From assembly GCA_035270785.1 (NCBI GenBank), contig DATESN010000068.1:1-7038 (forward strand): 7,038 nt of DNA, given 5' to 3'. Shown piece by piece: positions 5,027-7,038 of the stretch. Every line of letters begins with the position of its first letter. Position 1 is the stretch's first letter. The translations under genes and the position numbers were made by a program. Source of the stretch: DATESN01 sp035270785. Its GTDB lineage: Bacteria > Bacillota > Clostridia > Lachnospirales > Lachnospiraceae. The notes below the pieces were generated by a model. The model saw only the letters and a program-made list of their open reading frames with translations, was not told the DNA's origin and did not search any database.

Positions 5027-7038
5027 GGTCTTCCTTTTTCATTAGCTTCATGAAAAGACTCTCTGCTTCACGAAACTCGATTTCATCTACCTTTTGTTTG
5101 ATTTTTTGTAGGCAGACTACTGTTTCAAGTGTATTTTCGTTTTTAATCATCTGATCAATCATGATTAAGGCATCTGGTTGCCGGTTGTGTTTTAAAAGAA
5201 GTAACAGCTCTTCCTGATTAACCTCAAAGTTCTCCATTTCTTTCTGCTCCGACGTGAGCAAAGCAAGACCTTTTATTAACTTCTTTAAACCTTTCTGTGT
5301 TCTCTCCCATTCATAATACAGAATAGGAATAATGATTTCTATGTAATTTACGTTTTCCATTTCACATTGCTTCTCTAGCTTGGATGCAGTCTCAGAGAGT
5401 GTAATGGCGCCAACCGCTTTTGCCCTGCTCTTTAGCGAATGAATGATAAATTTAAGATTCTTCCAATCTTTCTTTTCATGGATTACTTCTGCTTCCATTC
5501 TACTTATCTCATAGTTATCCACAAAAAATCCTATTACATTTCTATATTGAAGTAGATCACCACTTAAATATCCAAGTCCCTCCTCCAATATGATTCCATA
5601 ATCATTCACATCTTGTTCCAGTTTATGTTTCATATCAGAGGAAATGAAATCTTTTTCCCCTAGGCTAACGGTTACTAATTCAGGAGGAAGTAGTCTTATA
5701 AGTGTTTCCTCTAGCTCCTTCCACATAACCGGCTTTGATAGATATTCTATAAATCCAGCGTCCAATAGTGTTTGTTTTACTCCAGCTACTACATTAGCGG
5801 TCAATGCTACTACCTTCGAATCAAAGTTAGGGAGTTCTCTTAAAGTACGAAGAGTCTGAAAACCATCCATATCTGGCATCATATAATCCATCAATATAAT
5901 ATGATAATCTTTTTTTATTACCCTATTGATGCATTGCTCACCACTGATGACCGTATCCACCTGAAGCAAGGTCCTAGAGAGCAAAGATTTTATAACCAAC
6001 AAGTTTTCCGGGCAATCATCCACTACTAGAATCTTTCCACCCGGAGCGATAAAACTTGCTTCCTTTATGGTTCTATCCTTCTCCTTCACTATCCTTTTGT
6101 GAAGTGGCGTTTTATCATACACCTTTTGTGGAAGCAAAACACTAAATACACTACCAACTCCTAGATCACTTTTTACATCAATATGACCATTCATCAAGTC
6201 GGTGAATCTTTTTGCGATAGCAAGACCTAAACCAGTTCCTTCAACGTTTCGACGAGTAGAGAGCTCTCCCCTTGTAAATGATTCAAACAAAAATGTAACA
6301 TCTTCTTCTTTAATACCAATTCCTGTATCAGATACAGAGATGCAAAGTAGTATCTCATCTGGATTACTTCCGGCTTTTTGGTGAAAAGAAAGTGTTACAC
6401 AGCCTTCCTTCGTATACTTTACTGCGTTACTTAAAAAGTTAGTAGCCACCTGCTTAATGTGTGTAAAATCACCATACAAACAAAGTGGTAAATTCTCATC
6501 CACTTGAACCTCAAAGCCAATATCACAGCGATTTGCTCTTTCCTTTCCAATCATTACAAGATCATCAATTAATTCCGTCGTCTGATAATTTTCATATATC
6601 ATGTCCAATTTACCAGATTCAATCTTAGACATATCCAATATATTTTCAATCAATGATAGAAGCGTTTTGCCAGACTTCCCTATATTAAGACTAAAATTTT
6701 GGATTTTCTCGGAACCTTTTTCGCGAAGAATCATCTCGTTCATAGCTAACATAACATTAATAGGGGTCCGTATTTCGTGGCTCATATTAGCCAAAAAGTT
6801 ACTTTTCACTTCACTAAGCCTGATTGCTTCCCCTCTAGCTGCTTCTAGATCTTGTTGCTGTTTGTCGTACATTCTAAAGTGGATAAATAAGGTGACGCCA
6901 AGTGCAAGGCTCACGCTAGTAAATCCAATAATCGTATCCATTAAAACTTCCTGTTCTGTTTGAAAGGAGTTTACACTTTGTGGATAGATATAGGCAACAA
7001 TACAAATTGCTGTGTAGAGTAGTATTTCTATTATAGTC
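5016..7038 (-). CDS. Hybrid sensor histidine kinase (TM, HisKA, HATPase, REC, HPt), 5' end outside the window
   Basis: The frame stays open to the right edge, giving 673 visible residues. An internal ATG at 6941 exists, but the 32 codons before it encode a further membrane helix and a loop, so the true start lies outside. Counting that Met as 1: membrane helix about 3-22; HisKA with phospho-acceptor H55 in MSHEIRTP; HATPase_c with N-box N168/N172, G1 box DTGIGI (205-210), F box about 219 and G2 box GTGLGL (235-240); REC (about 303-417) with D308/D309, phospho-acceptor D352, T381 and K403; HPt (about 460-560) with H501 in HSLKSRAKAVGA; then a Glu/Lys-rich C-terminal extension (about 561-641) of unknown role. 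All phosphotransfer residues are present, which supports H55 to D352 to H501 to the neighbouring regulator's D55. No sensory ligand can be read from the visible part. It overlaps the regulator gene by 11 nt. Confidence 0.94.
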   Translation of the reverse strand, partial: TIIEILLYTAICIVAYIYPQSVNSFQTEQEVLMDTIIGFTSVSLALGVTLFIHFRMYDKQQQDLEAARGEAIRLSEVKSNFLANMSHEIRTPINVMLAMNEMILREKGSEKIQNFSLNIGKSGKTLLSLIENILDMSKIESGKLDMIYENYQTTELIDDLVMIGKERANRCDIGFEVQVDENLPLCLYGDFTHIKQVATNFLSNAVKYTKEGCVTLSFHQKAGSNPDEILLCISVSDTGIGIKEEDVTFLFESFTRGELSTRRNVEGTGLGLAIAKRFTDLMNGHIDVKSDLGVGSVFSVLLPQKVYDKTPLHKRIVKEKDRTIKEASFIAPGGKILVVDDCPENLLVIKSLLSRTLLQVDTVISGEQCINRVIKKDYHIILMDYMMPDMDGFQTLRTLRELPNFDSKVVALTANVVAGVKQTLLDAGFIEYLSKPVMWKELEETLIRLLPPELVTVSLGEKDFISSDMKHKLEQDVNDYGIILEEGLGYLSGDLLQYRNVIGFFVDNYEISRMEAEVIHEKKDWKNLKFIIHSLKSRAKAVGAITLSETASKLEKQCEMENVNYIEIIIPILYYEWERTQKGLKKLIKGLALLTSEQKEMENFEVNQEELLLLLKHNRQPDALIMIDQMIKNENTLETVVCLQKIKQKVDEIEFREAESLFMKLMKKEDHGK

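Noticed and set aside
5016..6941. Kinase starting at the internal ATG (6941) as a complete gene
   Set aside because: The frame is open upstream to the window edge and encodes another hydrophobic membrane segment and a loop, as expected for a multi-pass sensor. The upstream SD match is weak.

Overview
The window looks like part of a low-GC Gram-positive genome, most likely a Clostridia member and perhaps Lachnospiraceae. This rests on the AT-rich sequence, AGGAG-type ribosome binding sites, a Firmicutes-type (T7SSb) EssC protein and the style of the hybrid sensor kinase. The family-level placement is an inference. Every credible gene reads on the minus strand, so the biological order runs from position 7038 down to position 1. 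Both ends of the window cut through genes.

Right half (7038 to 4391): two overlapping genes form a complete multistep phosphorelay. The first is a membrane-bound hybrid histidine kinase whose N-terminus lies outside the window. It carries transmembrane segments, HisKA, HATPase, a receiver (REC) domain and an HPt domain. The second is a response regulator with a REC domain and a LuxR/NarL-type DNA-binding domain. Their reading frames overlap by 11 bases, and a strong intrinsic terminator follows the regulator.

Middle (4390 to 4128): a 263-base intergenic region holds the terminator, two dyad-symmetric sites and a tandem array of nine 7-bp units (GAATAAA on the coding strand). The array ends exactly at the Shine-Dalgarno sequence of the next gene. 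This is a classic architecture for slipped-strand length variation.

Left half (4127 to 1): the second transcription unit contains a 434-residue bitopic membrane protein that I cannot assign to a named family. It has a cytoplasmic charged coiled coil, one membrane helix, and an acidic outer region with a lipocalin-like beta section and a second domain. Fourteen bases later begins essC, the FHA-domain, membrane-anchored FtsK/SpoIIIE-type ATPase that drives type VIIb secretion. Only its first 936 codons are in the window, ending after the first ATPase domain.

Taken together, a two-component phosphorelay sits directly upstream of, and in the same direction as, a type VII secretion locus. The secretion locus may be controlled by a variable heptamer repeat at its translation start. 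The unassigned coiled-coil membrane protein is the most novel-looking component.
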